Shown piece by piece: positions 35,609 to 44,168 of a stretch of DNA of 64,000 bases. The position numbers and the translations under genes were made by a program. Numbering within the stretch: the first letter of the stretch is position 1; every line of letters begins with the position of its first letter. Source of the DNA: Tannerellaceae bacterium (GTDB taxonomy: Bacteria; Bacteroidota; Bacteroidia; Bacteroidales; Tannerellaceae); the NCBI GenBank assembly GCA_031255855.1, contig JAIRRS010000163.1:1-64000 (forward strand), read 5' to 3'. The notes beneath the pieces were generated by a model that saw only the letters and a program-made list of their open reading frames with translations, ran no database searches and was not told where the DNA came from.

Positions 35609-37240
35609 ATGAATAATGCAATTTATAGGTTTGCAAAACCTGTTAATGAACCCGTTAAGGCTTATGCACCCGGAACCGGAGAAAAAACGTCATTAAAAAA
35701 CGCGCTAAAACAACTTTCGTCCGAAGAATGGGACATTCCTTTGATTATCGGGGGAAAAGAAGTACGTACGGGAAACACAGGCAAAGTGGTAATGCCCCAC
35801 GACCATAAACATGTGTTGGCAACATACCACAAAGCAGGAGAAAAAGAGGTGCAAATGGCCATTGACGCTGCCATGAAAGCGCACAAGGAATGGTCGGAAC
35901 TGCCCTGGGTAGAGCGGGCATCCCTTATGATGCGTATTGCCGAGCTGTTCGCCACTAAATACCGTTATTTGTTGAATGCATCGGTTATGTTGGGACAAAG
36001 CAAAAGCCCCTATCAGGCAGAGATCGACGCTCCTTGCGAATTGATAGACTTTTTGCGTTTCAGCGCTTTCTATGCGGGACAGATATACGAAGACCAACCT
36101 TATTCGGATACCGGTATCATCAACCGGATGGAATACCGTGCGTTGGAAGGATTCGTTTTCTCGCTAAGCCCGTTTAATTTTACGTCGATTGCCGGAAACC
36201 TGAATATGGCGCCTGCCATGATGGGTAATGTAGCCGTATGGAAACCGTCTACCACGGCTATCCATTCCAACTACTTGTTGATGAAAGTCTTCAAGGAAGC
36301 CGGTTTGCCCGACGGCGTTGTGAACTTCATCCCCGGACAAGGGAGTGTTATCGGCAAAGTGATAACAGCCAGTCCTGATTTGGCAGGATTTCATTTTACA
36401 GGTTCGACAGCTACGTTTAATACCTTGTGGAGGCAGATGGGTGACCATTTGGAAACATACAAGTCGTATCCGAAGATTGTGGGTGAAACAGGTGGCAAGA
36501 ATTACATCTTTGTCCATCCCTCTTCTCCAACGTTGGAAGTAGCAACAGCTATCGTTCGCGGCGCGTTTGAATATCAGGGACAGAAATGCTCGGCCGGTTC
36601 GCGTGCCTATATCCCCCAATCGTTGTGGAAAGAAATAAAAGAGCAGATAGGCGAAATGCTGAAAGAAATCAAGATGGGCGACCCACAAGATTTTACGAAT
36701 TTCTTTAATGCAGTAATAGATGAGGTATCTTTCGATAATATCATGAATTATATCAATTACGCGAAAGAAGCTTCGGATGCCGAAATCATTTTTGGCGGTA
36801 AAGGCGACAAATCAGTGGGATATTTCATTGAACCTACCGTAATTCAGACAACAAATCCGCAATTCAAGTCGATGACGGAAGAGATATTCGGCCCTGTTAT
36901 CACCCTATATGTATACGACGATAACAAATACGAAGAAACATTGGAACTGTGCGACCGCACATCTCCTTATGGCTTGACAGGTTCCATCTTTGCGAGAGAC
37001 CGCTATGCCATCCGGACAGCGATGGACAAGCTCCGTTATTCGGCAGGAAACTTCTACATCAACGACAAGCCAACCGGTGCCGTTATCGCCCAACAACCAT
37101 TCGGAGGCTCAAGGGCATCGGGAACAAACGACAAGGCAGGCGGCCCGTTGAACCTTATCCGCTGGACAAATGCCCGTACCATCAAAGAAGCGCTTGTTTC
37201 GCCGACAGACTATAAATATCCTTTCCTTGGAGAAAAATAA
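35609..37240 (+). CDS. pruA: L-glutamate gamma-semialdehyde (P5C) dehydrogenase
   Basis: An aldehyde dehydrogenase of 543 residues that oxidises glutamate semialdehyde to glutamate in proline breakdown. Key sites are FSLSPFNFTSIAGNL, the FTGST nucleotide loop, the Glu motif VGETGGKNY and the catalytic Cys in GQKCSAGSRAY. The C-terminal QPFGGSRASGTNDKAGG is typical of group 4 P5C dehydrogenases. Proline dehydrogenase follows on the same strand, so the pair converts proline to glutamate. Confidence 0.95.
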   Translation: MNNAIYRFAKPVNEPVKAYAPGTGEKTSLKNALKQLSSEEWDIPLIIGGKEVRTGNTGKVVMPHDHKHVLATYHKAGEKEVQMAIDAAMKAHKEWSELPWVERASLMMRIAELFATKYRYLLNASVMLGQSKSPYQAEIDAPCELIDFLRFSAFYAGQIYEDQPYSDTGIINRMEYRALEGFVFSLSPFNFTSIAGNLNMAPAMMGNVAVWKPSTTAIHSNYLLMKVFKEAGLPDGVVNFIPGQGSVIGKVITASPDLAGFHFTGSTATFNTLWRQMGDHLETYKSYPKIVGETGGKNYIFVHPSSPTLEVATAIVRGAFEYQGQKCSAGSRAYIPQSLWKEIKEQIGEMLKEIKMGDPQDFTNFFNAVIDEVSFDNIMNYINYAKEASDAEIIFGGKGDKSVGYFIEPTVIQTTNPQFKSMTEEIFGPVITLYVYDDNKYEETLELCDRTSPYGLTGSIFARDRYAIRTAMDKLRYSAGNFYINDKPTGAVIAQQPFGGSRASGTNDKAGGPLNLIRWTNARTIKEALVSPTDYKYPFLGEK

Positions 37241-37249
37241 TTTTTTCCG

Positions 37250-37316
37250 GTTGACAGTTGGCAATTTTTATTTGTCATACGATCGTAGTTGTCAACTGTC
37301 AACTCTCATTTGTTAA
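37250..37316. repeat. REP-like hairpin between pruA and the proline dehydrogenase gene
   Basis: GTTGACAGTTGGCAA (37250-37264) pairs with TTGTCAACTGTCAAC (37289-37303), 15 bases with one wobble. It is followed by TCATTTGTTAA (37306-37316), the same trailer as at 8306-8375. Confidence 0.75.
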
Positions 37317-37326
37317 TTATAATACC

Positions 37327-38493
37327 ATGCTAGACTTTAATAATACAGAAATCGCATTCTCATCCAAATCTAAACCGGAATTGAAGAATGCCTATCTATT
37401 GTTCAATGTAATGAAACATCCGGGTGTTGTGAAACTCGGAAAATATGCGAGCCATATCGCGTTAAAGGCACACTTCCCTTTAGGCTGGATTGTAAAACCA
37501 ACGCTTTACAAGCAATTTGTGGGCGGCGAAACGTTGGAAGATACAACCAAATATATTAATTTCCTGAAAGAATACAATGTGAAATCCACATTGGACTATT
37601 CTGCCGAAAGCAAAAAAACGCCAGCCGGTATACAAGCTACCTTTGAAGAGACGCTTCGCTCGGTAGACTTTGCCAAAGGGAATCCGAATATCGCTTATGC
37701 CGTATTCAAACCCTCGACGCTCACCACCGATGAACTTTTCGCCAAAGCATCCGGGAAACAAGACAAATTATCCATTCAGGAAATTAAAGAATTTCGTGAA
37801 TTTAAAGAACGGTTCAATGCCCTTTGCCAACGCGCCCATGATAATGGGGTGCGTATCCTGGTAGATGCCGAAGACTACTGTTTTCAGGATGCCATCGACG
37901 AACTTACGGACGAGGCGATGCGTACATTCAACAAAGAACGCGCCATCGTGTTTGCTACCCTTCAGATGTACCGTCACGACCGGATGGCTTACCTACGCCG
38001 TATTTATGACGATTCGATTGAAAAAGGTTATTATCCGGGAATCAAATTCGTACGGGGTGCCTATATGGAAGAAGAACGCAAACGTGCCGAACTGATGGGT
38101 TATCCCGACCCTATATGTAAAGACAAACAAGCTACGGATGAGAATTTCGATGCTGGAGTAAAGTTTGTCGTCGACCATATCGACCGCATGGAATTGTTTA
38201 TGGGAACACATAACGAAGAAAGCAACTATAAACTGGCTGCCCTTATCGACGAAAAGAAGCTGGAACGAAACGACCCGCGCATCTATTTCTCGCAATTATT
38301 GGGGATGAGCGATAATATCTCGTTTAATCTATCACACGCGGGGTATAATGTGACCAAATATGTCCCCTACGCCAAAGTAAGAGATGTATTGCCATACCTG
38401 CTTCGCCGTGCCGAAGAAAACACCTCCGTTGCCGGACAAACCGGCCGCGAACTACGCATGCTTAAAATTGAAATGGAAAGAAGGAAAAAATAA
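37327..38493 (+). CDS. Proline dehydrogenase
   Basis: A 388-residue FAD enzyme with the PRODH barrel that oxidises proline to P5C. Seen are LDYSAESK near 100, VDAEDYCFQDAID, ATLQMYRHDRM, KFVRGAYMEEERKRA and a C-terminal RRAEENTS motif that contacts proline (usual form RR..EN). The frame is open further upstream, but the ATG at 37327 gives the normal Bacteroidetes N-terminus MLDFNNTEIAFSSKS and avoids reading through the hairpin. It works as a pair with pruA. Confidence 0.93.
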   Translation: MLDFNNTEIAFSSKSKPELKNAYLLFNVMKHPGVVKLGKYASHIALKAHFPLGWIVKPTLYKQFVGGETLEDTTKYINFLKEYNVKSTLDYSAESKKTPAGIQATFEETLRSVDFAKGNPNIAYAVFKPSTLTTDELFAKASGKQDKLSIQEIKEFREFKERFNALCQRAHDNGVRILVDAEDYCFQDAIDELTDEAMRTFNKERAIVFATLQMYRHDRMAYLRRIYDDSIEKGYYPGIKFVRGAYMEEERKRAELMGYPDPICKDKQATDENFDAGVKFVVDHIDRMELFMGTHNEESNYKLAALIDEKKLERNDPRIYFSQLLGMSDNISFNLSHAGYNVTKYVPYAKVRDVLPYLLRRAEENTSVAGQTGRELRMLKIEMERRKK

Positions 38494-38495
38494 CG

Positions 38496-38627
38496 ATGGG
38501 AGGTAGGACATGTCCCCCCTTGGGCAAGCCTCACGTGATGGCGCCTCCTATATTTCTTGTTCCGATGGTAGTAACTTTCATAATGACTAATTCCCTTATT
38601 TTTAATATGTACCAAACACAAAAATAA
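38496..38627. other. Intergenic segment with two opposed short frames and palindromes
   Basis: The minus strand has a 16-codon frame (38531-38581), MKVTTIGTRNIGGAIT, rich in Thr and Ile. It is followed by a G/C-rich hairpin and a T run at about 38482-38520. The plus strand has a 43-codon frame (38496-38627) with a Pro-rich start (GGRTCPPLGKPHVMAPP). GGCGCC, CACGTG and GGACATGTCC palindromes are packed between. Which strand is used, if any, is unclear. Confidence 0.4.
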
Positions 38628-38658
38628 TAAAATAATCGGATGTCTGAATTGCAAGTTG

Positions 38659-38666
38659 TATCTTTA
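38659..38666 (+). promoter_or_regulatory. -7 box TATCTTTA upstream of the C1 peptidase gene
   Basis: Near-match to TAnnTTTG; it lies inside the longest frame, so it favours the ATG at 38692. Confidence 0.5.
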
Positions 38667-38691
38667 CAGGATAATTGCTAAACGAAAGATA

Positions 38692-39879
38692 ATGAATATG
38701 AGAAAATTATTGGTTGCCTGTTTAATCGGGACAATGACGCTTACTACTGCGAAAGCACAGGGTGAAGGCGAGTATGTATTTACTCCCGTAAAAGAGTTAA
38801 AGATTACTTCCGTTAAAAATCAAAATCGTACAGGGACTTGTTGGGCGTTCTCCGGGATAGCCTATTTGGAATCAGAGCTATTGCGTGTGGGCAAAGGCGA
38901 ATACGATTTGTCTGAAATGTTTATCGTTAGCCATTCGTATAAAGACCAGGCCGATAAATATGTGAGGACGCATGGTTCACTGAATTTCGAACAAGGAGGT
39001 TCTTTCGAAGATGTATTGTATGCCGTAAAGCATTATGGAATCGTGCCCGAATCAGTTATGGATGGCTTGCAATATGGCGAAGACCAACATGTGCATAATG
39101 AATTGGTACGTGTTGCTGCCAGTTATGTGGAAACCGTACTTAAAAACCCGAACGGAAAATTGTCTACTGCCTGGAAAAAAGGATTCGACGGCATCATCGA
39201 TGCCTATCTGGGTGAAGTCCCCGGAAAATTCACATACCAGGGAAAAGAATATACCCCCCAGAGCTTTGTGAAAGAGTTAGGATTGAATATAGATGATTAT
39301 GTCTCTCTAACCTCATATACGCATCATCCGTTCTACAAACCGTTTGCATTGGAAGTGCCCGACAACTGGCGTTGGGGATTATCATATAATGTTCCGTTAA
39401 ATGAAATGATCGACGTTATAAAGAAGGCTGTCAATGCAGGATATCCTGTGGCATGGGCTTCCGATGTTAGCGAAGTAGGCTTCACCCGCAACGGTATAGG
39501 CGTTGTACCCGACGTGAAAGCCATCGAAACATCAGGTTCCGACCAAGACAGGTGGATTGGCTTAAACCAACGTGAGAAAAATGATGAAATCCGTAAACTG
39601 GTAGAAAAACCTTGCAAAGAGTTAACAATTACGCAAGAAATGCGCCAGGAGGCTTACGACAATTACCAAACTACCGACGACCACGCCATGCTGATTTACG
39701 GTATAGCCAAAGACCAAAACGGTAAAGAGTTCTTCCTGGTAAAGAACTCATGGGGGACAGACAGTAAATACAAAGGCATATGGTATGTATCCGAAGCCTT
39801 TGCCGCCTACAAAACAATAAGTATCGTCGTACATAAAAACGCTATCCCATCAGCCATCCGCTCGAAATTAGGACTATAA
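38692..39879 (+). CDS. C1B papain-like cysteine peptidase (bleomycin hydrolase type)
   Basis: A 395-residue exported cysteine peptidase. The signal peptide ends near TTAKAQ. The active Cys is in NRTGTCWAFSGIAYLESELL, preceded by the oxyanion Gln of KNQ. The catalytic His is in TTDDHAMLIYGIA and the Asn in VKNSWGTDSKYKGIWY. The domain order and length fit C1B aminopeptidases common in Bacteroides. It could release amino acids from short peptides in the periplasm. A strong terminator follows at 39904-39934. Confidence 0.92.
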   Translation: MNMRKLLVACLIGTMTLTTAKAQGEGEYVFTPVKELKITSVKNQNRTGTCWAFSGIAYLESELLRVGKGEYDLSEMFIVSHSYKDQADKYVRTHGSLNFEQGGSFEDVLYAVKHYGIVPESVMDGLQYGEDQHVHNELVRVAASYVETVLKNPNGKLSTAWKKGFDGIIDAYLGEVPGKFTYQGKEYTPQSFVKELGLNIDDYVSLTSYTHHPFYKPFALEVPDNWRWGLSYNVPLNEMIDVIKKAVNAGYPVAWASDVSEVGFTRNGIGVVPDVKAIETSGSDQDRWIGLNQREKNDEIRKLVEKPCKELTITQEMRQEAYDNYQTTDDHAMLIYGIAKDQNGKEFFLVKNSWGTDSKYKGIWYVSEAFAAYKTISIVVHKNAIPSAIRSKLGL

Positions 39880-39903
39880 ATAAAAACATCGCTGGAAGGA
39901 AAG

Positions 39904-39934
39904 GAGGTGGCCGTAAAATGCCACCTCTTTTTTT
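39904..39934 (+). terminator. Terminator of the C1 peptidase gene
   Basis: GAGGTGGC (39904-39911) and GCCACCTC (39920-39927) form a perfect stem with an eight-base loop, followed by seven T. Confidence 0.9.
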
Positions 39935-39940
39935 ATGAAC

Positions 39941-41794
39941 CTATTTTTCGCTTGCTCCCTCCATGTGCCTTTGTAAATACTCCGTCGGAATGGTGCTTTT
40001 GTTGCCGTCGCGTTGAGCGAAATAATGGGGCGACATTAATTCCAGGCCTGCCTCATTAGACTTGTCTATTACTTTCTGATGGAGATCCGAATAAATTTGT
40101 GACAACTTATTCGCGTCTTTGATATACGCGTTTATCTGGTATACGGTATAATAGTCATGCAATTCGGTATCCAGCACAAAAGGTTTCGGATGTGATGATA
40201 CGCCCGGTGTTTCCAATGCCGCCTGTATAAGCAATTCGTGTATTTGCTGCCAGTTTACTTCGTACCCGAAAGTCACATTGGTATGGATAATCAAACCATA
40301 TTGGCGGGCGGATTCACTGTAATTAGTGGTATGGGAAGACATCATAAACGAGTTGGGTATCGTAACCACTTCATTCTTGGGCGTTCGGATACGTGTTACC
40401 AGCGGAGTCTTTTCAATAACATTGCCCACGGTGTCATTTAGTTTGATACGGTCGCCCAACTTGAAGGGTCGCATATAGGTGATAACAAATCCCGCGATGA
40501 TATTTCCGATTACTGTACTGGATCCTAAAGAAATAATCAAACCCACAAATACGGATATCCCCTGGAATACACCCGAATCTGAACCAGGCAGATAAGGATA
40601 TATCATGGCAATCATAAAAGCATACAACAAAAACCGTATGATATTGAACGTCGGTTGTGCCCAATCGGGATAAAAGCCCGTTATTTTCAATTTCTCGGCC
40701 TTGATTTCATTGGCAATATATTGTATTCCCATGATAATATAACGGATACAAAACGTAATGATGAGGATGATAAACAGGTTGGGTATATACTCGACAATGG
40801 ATTTCAAAATCATCTTTATAGGTTCGAGCACGTACGAAAACAAACGCAAGGCCAACGATTCCGTTTGCGGGAAGATAGCGAACAACATCGGTATACTAAA
40901 GGCCAATTGGATAAGCATCGTCACCCACTTCAATAAATTGGATAAAAAGATTAGCACCATGCCCTGTTTATGCGTATTCAGGAATTCATAATCGCGAACA
41001 CTTATCGGTTTAAGCTTGGTCTGTTTAAGCCGGATTATCCGGCGCCGCAATTTCCTGAACAAATAGCTGGTGAGCTTAAACAAAAAATACTGGACAACCA
41101 GGATAACTAAAAAAAGAAAGACCCGTTTAACGACCACCCATATACTGTGTTCTTTCTTGATATCCTGTATCTTATTGCTTATAAGGGGTAAATATCGGCG
41201 GGCCAAATCCTCCTTGCTCGTATTCTGCCAAAGGCCGTCCTGGTCGGTAATACTGATAACAACCTTATCGCCATACATAATGTCGGAAGTATATTCACTG
41301 TCAATGATATAAACCGAATCCGGGCGCAAACTGTAATCCGTGCCGATTTTCCGGATTGCTTCAGCCGTGTTTTCTGCGCGCTTTTGTGGAGTAAGCCCAC
41401 CTCGGGTAGCGTATAATTCAAACAAGGTATCCCGGTCAATTACCACTTTTACACCATCAGTAATTTGTCTCAGCGAATCTATCCGGTGGTGTTGTTCGAC
41501 ATTCCTTATTGAATCGGCAAGAGAACTGCTGTGTACATCATCAAGTTCCGAACGGAGAAGAATTTCGTTTAATTTCATCTCCTGAATTTGTGCCATTAAC
41601 TTTTCTATATAGATGGAATCCTGTCGGCGCTTGGAAAGTATTTCTAAAGTATCTGTCAGCAACGAATCAATATTCTGCTGCCTGGTAGCTGTATTCAGAA
41701 AAGATTCCGCTCTTTCCCGCAATTGAGCGTGCATAATTACAGCGTGGAAAAAAAATACAAATAACAGGAATCTGGTTAATCTGGTTCGAATCAT
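39941..41794 (-). CDS. MscS-family mechanosensitive channel with long N-terminal region
   Basis: A 617-residue inner membrane channel that opens under osmotic stress. A signal-like segment (1-23) and a periplasmic helical region to about 200 precede several membrane helices (about 220-240, 285-310, 335-355, 380-400 and 410-440). The MscS core is in LIISLGSSTVIGNIIAGFVI and in RPFKLGDRIKLNDTVGNVIE, then the beta domain with VVTIPNSFMMSSHTTNYS. It lies 26 bases after the dipeptidyl peptidase gene and may share its transcript. Confidence 0.9.
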   Translation of the reverse strand: MIRTRLTRFLLFVFFFHAVIMHAQLRERAESFLNTATRQQNIDSLLTDTLEILSKRRQDSIYIEKLMAQIQEMKLNEILLRSELDDVHSSSLADSIRNVEQHHRIDSLRQITDGVKVVIDRDTLFELYATRGGLTPQKRAENTAEAIRKIGTDYSLRPDSVYIIDSEYTSDIMYGDKVVISITDQDGLWQNTSKEDLARRYLPLISNKIQDIKKEHSIWVVVKRVFLFLVILVVQYFLFKLTSYLFRKLRRRIIRLKQTKLKPISVRDYEFLNTHKQGMVLIFLSNLLKWVTMLIQLAFSIPMLFAIFPQTESLALRLFSYVLEPIKMILKSIVEYIPNLFIILIITFCIRYIIMGIQYIANEIKAEKLKITGFYPDWAQPTFNIIRFLLYAFMIAMIYPYLPGSDSGVFQGISVFVGLIISLGSSTVIGNIIAGFVITYMRPFKLGDRIKLNDTVGNVIEKTPLVTRIRTPKNEVVTIPNSFMMSSHTTNYSESARQYGLIIHTNVTFGYEVNWQQIHELLIQAALETPGVSSHPKPFVLDTELHDYYTVYQINAYIKDANKLSQIYSDLHQKVIDKSNEAGLELMSPHYFAQRDGNKSTIPTEYLQRHMEGASEK

Positions 41795-41820
41795 ATTGAA
41801 ATATTAAAGGATTATTACTA

Positions 41821-44052
41821 TCATCTTCCTCCGGCAGGTAAATTATCAATCCAGTATTTGGCCATACTTTTACGGAGGTGTAGAGTCGTTCCTTCTCTTT
41901 CGTAAATTCCATGGCTCCGCATCGGGTAACTAATCTGGCTGAATATCCTTCCGTGTTTTACCAGTTCGTTCACCAATAGTTCAATGTTTTGATAATGCAC
42001 ATTATCATCTCCGGTTCCATGTATAAGCAGCAAATTTCCCTTTAATCCCGCAGCATACGTAATGGGAGAACCCTTACGATATCCATCCGGATTGTGCTGG
42101 GGTGTATTCATATACCGTTCCTGGTAAACGGTGTCATACAGCCGTTGGTCGGTTACAGGCGCGATGGATATGCCGGTGTGAAACACATCCGGATAGCGAA
42201 ACAGGCAGTTCAACGTCTGGCTTCCGCCGCCACTCCAGCCATTGATCCCAATGCGGGTAATATCAATAAACGGATAACGTTGGGCCATATCCCGGATCCC
42301 GCGGGATTGATCCTCGGCCGAAAACGTTCCCACCTCGCCATAAATACATTTTCTCCATTCGCGTCCGCGAGGTGCGTTAGCCCCGCGGTTCTCAATGCTA
42401 ACAATGATATATCCCTGGTTTGCCATATATTGCAACCATAAATCGCCTCCTCCCCAAACATCCTGAACGGTGGAACCGGCCGGTTCCCCATATACTTCCA
42501 CAATCACAGGATACTTTTTGGAAATATCGAAATCGGTCGGTTTTATCATCCAGGCATCCAATTCAAGGGCTCCCGACCTTACTTTTATAAACTCTTTAGG
42601 ATTCACCTCAAGCGCGGCATATTGCTCTTTTGCTTTGCGGTTGTCTTCTATGATGCGCGCCGACTTATGTGCCGGAAGGGAAACCATATCAACAACCGGA
42701 GGAGTTTGGGCATTGCTATAAACATGCACCGCCCATTTGCCGGATGGAGACATATTGTAGCTATGTTGACCGTATTGATCGGCGGGGCTTAACCTCTTAG
42801 CCTCCCCGTCCCCAAATAGTTTCGCGCTATACAGATACCGTTGGGTATGATTATCAGGCGAAGCAATAAAATAAACAAAACCTCCCTTTATATCCATACC
42901 AACCGGGGAGATATAATCAAATGCCCCTTTCGTTATCGGGATAACCTCTTTGCCATCCCGGCCGACACGATATAAATGCCTCCAGCCGCTCCGTTCACTC
43001 TCCCAGGTAAAATATTGATTACCTTTAAGCCATCTGACATTATCATTTGTATCAAGCCAGGCAGCGTCGGTATCCGTAAAAATATTTACCGGTTGGGGAT
43101 TCTTCAAATCAACAATCCAAACCTTATTCGTGTTTTGTTCCCTGTTTAATTGCTGGAGGAATAATTCATCACTTTCCGGTATGAACTCCATGCGCGGGAT
43201 ATAATTATTACGAGGGTCGCCAGGTAAGTCTGCCCAATGGGTTGTTCCTCCCGTTGAAGAAACATAGCCTACCCTGACGGCCGAATTGGTCGTTCCCGCT
43301 TTGGGATAAGGAAAATGAAGAATAGCGGGATACAAAGAATCAACATTGTTGATAATGTCAAACATGCCCGTACCTTCCGTATCACTTTGCCAATAAGCAA
43401 TGTAATCGCCCGAAGGACTCCAGCGGAAACCATCGCGGCAGTCAAACTCTTCCTCATACACCCAATCGAACGTACCGTTTATAATAGTTTCGTTTCCATC
43501 AAATGTCAACTGCCTGATTTCACCACTCCTTATATCCTCCACATAGATATTGTTGTTCGACACATAGGCTACGCGTCCCCCGTCCGGCGAAAACTTGGCA
43601 AACATCATCGACGACTCCGGCAATCCCTTTCCCAGTTGATGCAGCATACCGTCATCCAACGCAAGCACCCAATAATCGCCCCTTGTATCATAACGCCAAA
43701 CACGTTTTGTGTTATTATAAATAAGTATACGCCTGTTATCTTCGCTCCAGGAAATACTTCGTATATCAAGAGGCTTGTCATTCATCCCGTTTCGCAATAA
43801 CGAAGCCTCCACAATCACTTCCCTTGCATTATCTTTCGCCCGGTAGGCCACAATGTCTGTCCCGCCAATCTCCCTGTTCGCCTCCAGTTTGACATAACGT
43901 TCCCCATCTTTCAGCCAGTTCACGGAACCCGCCCCCCTGGTCTCTATCAACCTGCCGGAATAAATATCTTCAATACCAAATAACCCTTGCGCACGGCAAA
44001 CCGTTATAGAAGAAAAAAGAATGAAAACAAGAATAACACGCGCCCGTCCCAT
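41821..44052 (-). CDS. S9 family dipeptidyl peptidase IV-like serine peptidase
   Basis: A 743-residue exported prolyl oligopeptidase-type enzyme. The signal peptide covers residues 1-21. An eight-bladed propeller (DPPIV_N) spans about 70-470, with the double-Glu-like VYEEEF. The alpha/beta-hydrolase domain spans about 500-743. The catalytic triad is Ser in NGWSGGGSQTLN, Asp in GTGDDNVHYQN and His in MRSHGIYE. The nucleophile elbow GWSGGG has Gly where many DPPs have Tyr or Phe. It probably removes N-terminal dipeptides during peptide use. Confidence 0.93.
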   Translation of the reverse strand: MGRARVILVFILFSSITVCRAQGLFGIEDIYSGRLIETRGAGSVNWLKDGERYVKLEANREIGGTDIVAYRAKDNAREVIVEASLLRNGMNDKPLDIRSISWSEDNRRILIYNNTKRVWRYDTRGDYWVLALDDGMLHQLGKGLPESSMMFAKFSPDGGRVAYVSNNNIYVEDIRSGEIRQLTFDGNETIINGTFDWVYEEEFDCRDGFRWSPSGDYIAYWQSDTEGTGMFDIINNVDSLYPAILHFPYPKAGTTNSAVRVGYVSSTGGTTHWADLPGDPRNNYIPRMEFIPESDELFLQQLNREQNTNKVWIVDLKNPQPVNIFTDTDAAWLDTNDNVRWLKGNQYFTWESERSGWRHLYRVGRDGKEVIPITKGAFDYISPVGMDIKGGFVYFIASPDNHTQRYLYSAKLFGDGEAKRLSPADQYGQHSYNMSPSGKWAVHVYSNAQTPPVVDMVSLPAHKSARIIEDNRKAKEQYAALEVNPKEFIKVRSGALELDAWMIKPTDFDISKKYPVIVEVYGEPAGSTVQDVWGGGDLWLQYMANQGYIIVSIENRGANAPRGREWRKCIYGEVGTFSAEDQSRGIRDMAQRYPFIDITRIGINGWSGGGSQTLNCLFRYPDVFHTGISIAPVTDQRLYDTVYQERYMNTPQHNPDGYRKGSPITYAAGLKGNLLLIHGTGDDNVHYQNIELLVNELVKHGRIFSQISYPMRSHGIYEREGTTLHLRKSMAKYWIDNLPAGGR

Positions 44053-44168
44053 ACCAGATAATATTTAACGATTTATACATAACAAAGAACGGAAAGATTT
44101 ACGAAAATGCAAAATATAAAAACCGGTTTAAATCACAGAAACCCTTTTATCCGTCTCCCGGTCGCCTC

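Noticed and set aside
38531..38533. The in-frame TGA after the Thr/Ile-rich frame as a selenocysteine codon.
   Set aside because: The following frame has no known selenoprotein domain and no selenium gene is near; an ordinary stop is simpler.
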